Shown here: positions 24,788-25,415 of the stretch, one piece after another | Layout: every line of letters begins with the position of its first letter | Numbering within the stretch: the first letter of the stretch is position 1 | Origin: Thermodesulfobacteriota bacterium | GTDB taxonomy: Bacteria; Desulfobacterota; DSM-4660; Desulfatiglandales; Desulfatiglandaceae | Assembly: GCA_028278625.1 (NCBI GenBank) | Contig: JANQDY010000275.1 | Location: forward strand, 1 to 25,415 | Direction of reading: 5' to 3' | DNA: 25,415 nucleotides | Made by a program: the position numbers and the translations under genes | The notes under the pieces: generated by a model | The model's input: only the letters and a program-made list of their open reading frames with translations | What the model was told of the DNA's origin: nothing | Database searches by the model: none

Positions 24788-25177
24788 CTATTTCACCCTT
24801 TTGATCTCCCACAGGGCACTGCCCGGACATGCGACCAATTCCTCATGCTTCTTGTCCACCAGCTCGGCCGCAGAACCCAGGTAGCTGTCCCAGAATTGAC
24901 CCCATTCCTTGAAAGACGGGGCCACAACCACAAACAGGATATCGATTTCACCGGGGGCGTTTACGGCAACCGGAAAATTCACAAAGGCTTTGAGATTCTC
25001 GCCGCCCGGCATCTTCTTGGCGGCTGCAAGCCATTCATGGGCCATGGCCATCACTTGCTCCTCGGTTGCGTCATCGTCCATCTCACATCGCCACATTTGC
25101 ATGGCTTCCTCACCAAAGGCCGGCATCGCTCCAAAAATCATCACAAAAACAAGCATCAAACGAAGTAACATTTTCAT
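24788..25177 (-). CDS. small exported protein of unknown function
   Basis: I do not recognise a named family. The 129-residue product has a clear signal peptide: MKMLLR, a hydrophobic core, and a probable AFG|E cleavage after residue 22. The mature part of about 107 residues is acidic, has two Cys (in MWRCEM and VACPGS) and aromatic-rich segments (HEWLAAAKK, FKEWGQFWDSYLG), and could be a small alpha/beta domain. The ATG at 25177 is set by a strong GAGGAGGT. The selenoprotein start follows 11 bases after its stop, so the two are almost certainly co-transcribed. The paired Cys might form a disulfide in the periplasm; that is inference. Confidence 0.85.
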   Translation of the reverse strand: MKMLLRLMLVFVMIFGAMPAFGEEAMQMWRCEMDDDATEEQVMAMAHEWLAAAKKMPGGENLKAFVNFPVAVNAPGEIDILFVVVAPSFKEWGQFWDSYLGSAAELVDKKHEELVACPGSALWEIKRVK

Positions 25178-25225
25178 GGCATACCTCCTCTATTTCTTGT
25201 TTTCCATTAACCGCTTCATTTTTTG

Positions 25226-25253
25226 ATTATACTTTGAAGACATCCATTGTCAA
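25226..25253 (-). promoter_or_regulatory. consensus sigma-70 promoter for the exported protein-selenoprotein operon
   Basis: On the minus strand TTGACA (25248-25253) and TATAAT (25226-25231) both match consensus at all six positions with a 16-base spacer. Transcription would begin near 25219, leaving a leader of about 40 bases with the ribosome site GAGGAGGT before ATG 25177. Confidence 0.75.
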
Positions 25254-25261
25254 TGACAATG
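25245..25261. promoter_or_regulatory. palindrome overlapping the -35 box, candidate operator
   Basis: CATTGTC (25245-25251) and GACAATG (25255-25261) form perfect 7-bp arms around AAT, covering the whole -35 hexamer. A protein bound here would block the otherwise consensus promoter. The regulator is unknown. The rest of 25262-25415 is AT-rich and holds no recognisable gene. Confidence 0.5.
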
Positions 25262-25415
25262 CCCTCAATTCATTTACACCCGCATCGCGGATGTGTTAGA
25301 TTTCCGAAGATCCAAGAATGATGGTCCTGTAAAAAGTAAAACCAATTTAACCATTTGAAATACTTGCGAATAAAATCGCTTTTGCCTTGATTTTCGACTT
25401 ACATTTTGCTATAGA

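Noticed and set aside
23976..24884. 302-codon plus-strand frame opposite the GrdB-like gene
   Set aside because: It spans the UGA site and two minus-strand genes with good ribosome sites; its product resembles nothing known to me.

Overview
The window looks like a chromosomal segment of an anaerobic, acyl-CoA-degrading Desulfobacterota (deltaproteobacterial, sulfate-reducer-like) organism. The grounds are indirect: moderately GC-rich coding DNA with strong Shine-Dalgarno sites, dense beta-oxidation genes mixed with branched-chain-amino-acid-type (Liv) ABC transporter genes, a dedicated ETF pair, and a GrdB-like gene with an in-frame UGA that is best read as selenocysteine. No rRNA, tRNA, CRISPR array or insertion sequence was seen, and no gene-free stretch exceeds about 240 bases.

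Layout. (1) Bases 2-6252, plus strand: a closely packed acyl-CoA catabolic run made of a 5'-truncated enoyl-CoA hydratase, an SCP2-type thiolase, a crotonase with isomerase-like active-site residues, a FadA-type thiolase, a Liv-type periplasmic binding protein and an APH-type kinase of the LvaA/ACAD11 N-terminal kind. (2) Bases 6372-13172, plus strand: after an AT-rich spacer with a tandem repeat come livH, livM, livG, livF, a long-chain-type acyl-CoA ligase and a second Liv-type binding protein. (3) Bases 13280-13507: a 75-codon remnant of an acyl-CoA dehydrogenase whose N-terminus is joined in frame to its C-terminus. (4) Bases 13504-16234, minus strand: histidine phosphatase, ACAD11/LvaC-like acyl-CoA dehydrogenase and TetR regulator. 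(5) Bases 16441-18216, plus strand: etfB-etfA, behind a divergent control region with a good sigma-70-like promoter and an inverted repeat. (6) Bases 18443-23528, plus strand: an unusual ABC cassette whose permease is fused in one open frame to a complete acyl-CoA ligase, followed by an SsuA/NrtA-type binding protein, an ATPase and an LpxL-like acyltransferase. (7) Bases 23559-25177, minus strand: a small exported protein and a GrdB-like selenoprotein, behind a promoter with both hexamers at consensus.

How it fits together (inference): carboxylic acids enter through the Liv system and perhaps through the ligase-permease system. They are activated by the two acyl-CoA ligases and oxidised by dehydrogenase/ETF, hydratase/isomerase and thiolase steps. 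The APH-type kinase and the LvaC/ACAD11-like dehydrogenase suggest that 4-hydroxyacyl-CoAs are handled through phosphorylated intermediates. The two items most worth following are the acyl-CoA ligase-ABC permease fusion (18443-20740) and the UGA-containing GrdB-like gene (23559-24776), which a standard gene caller would split in two.
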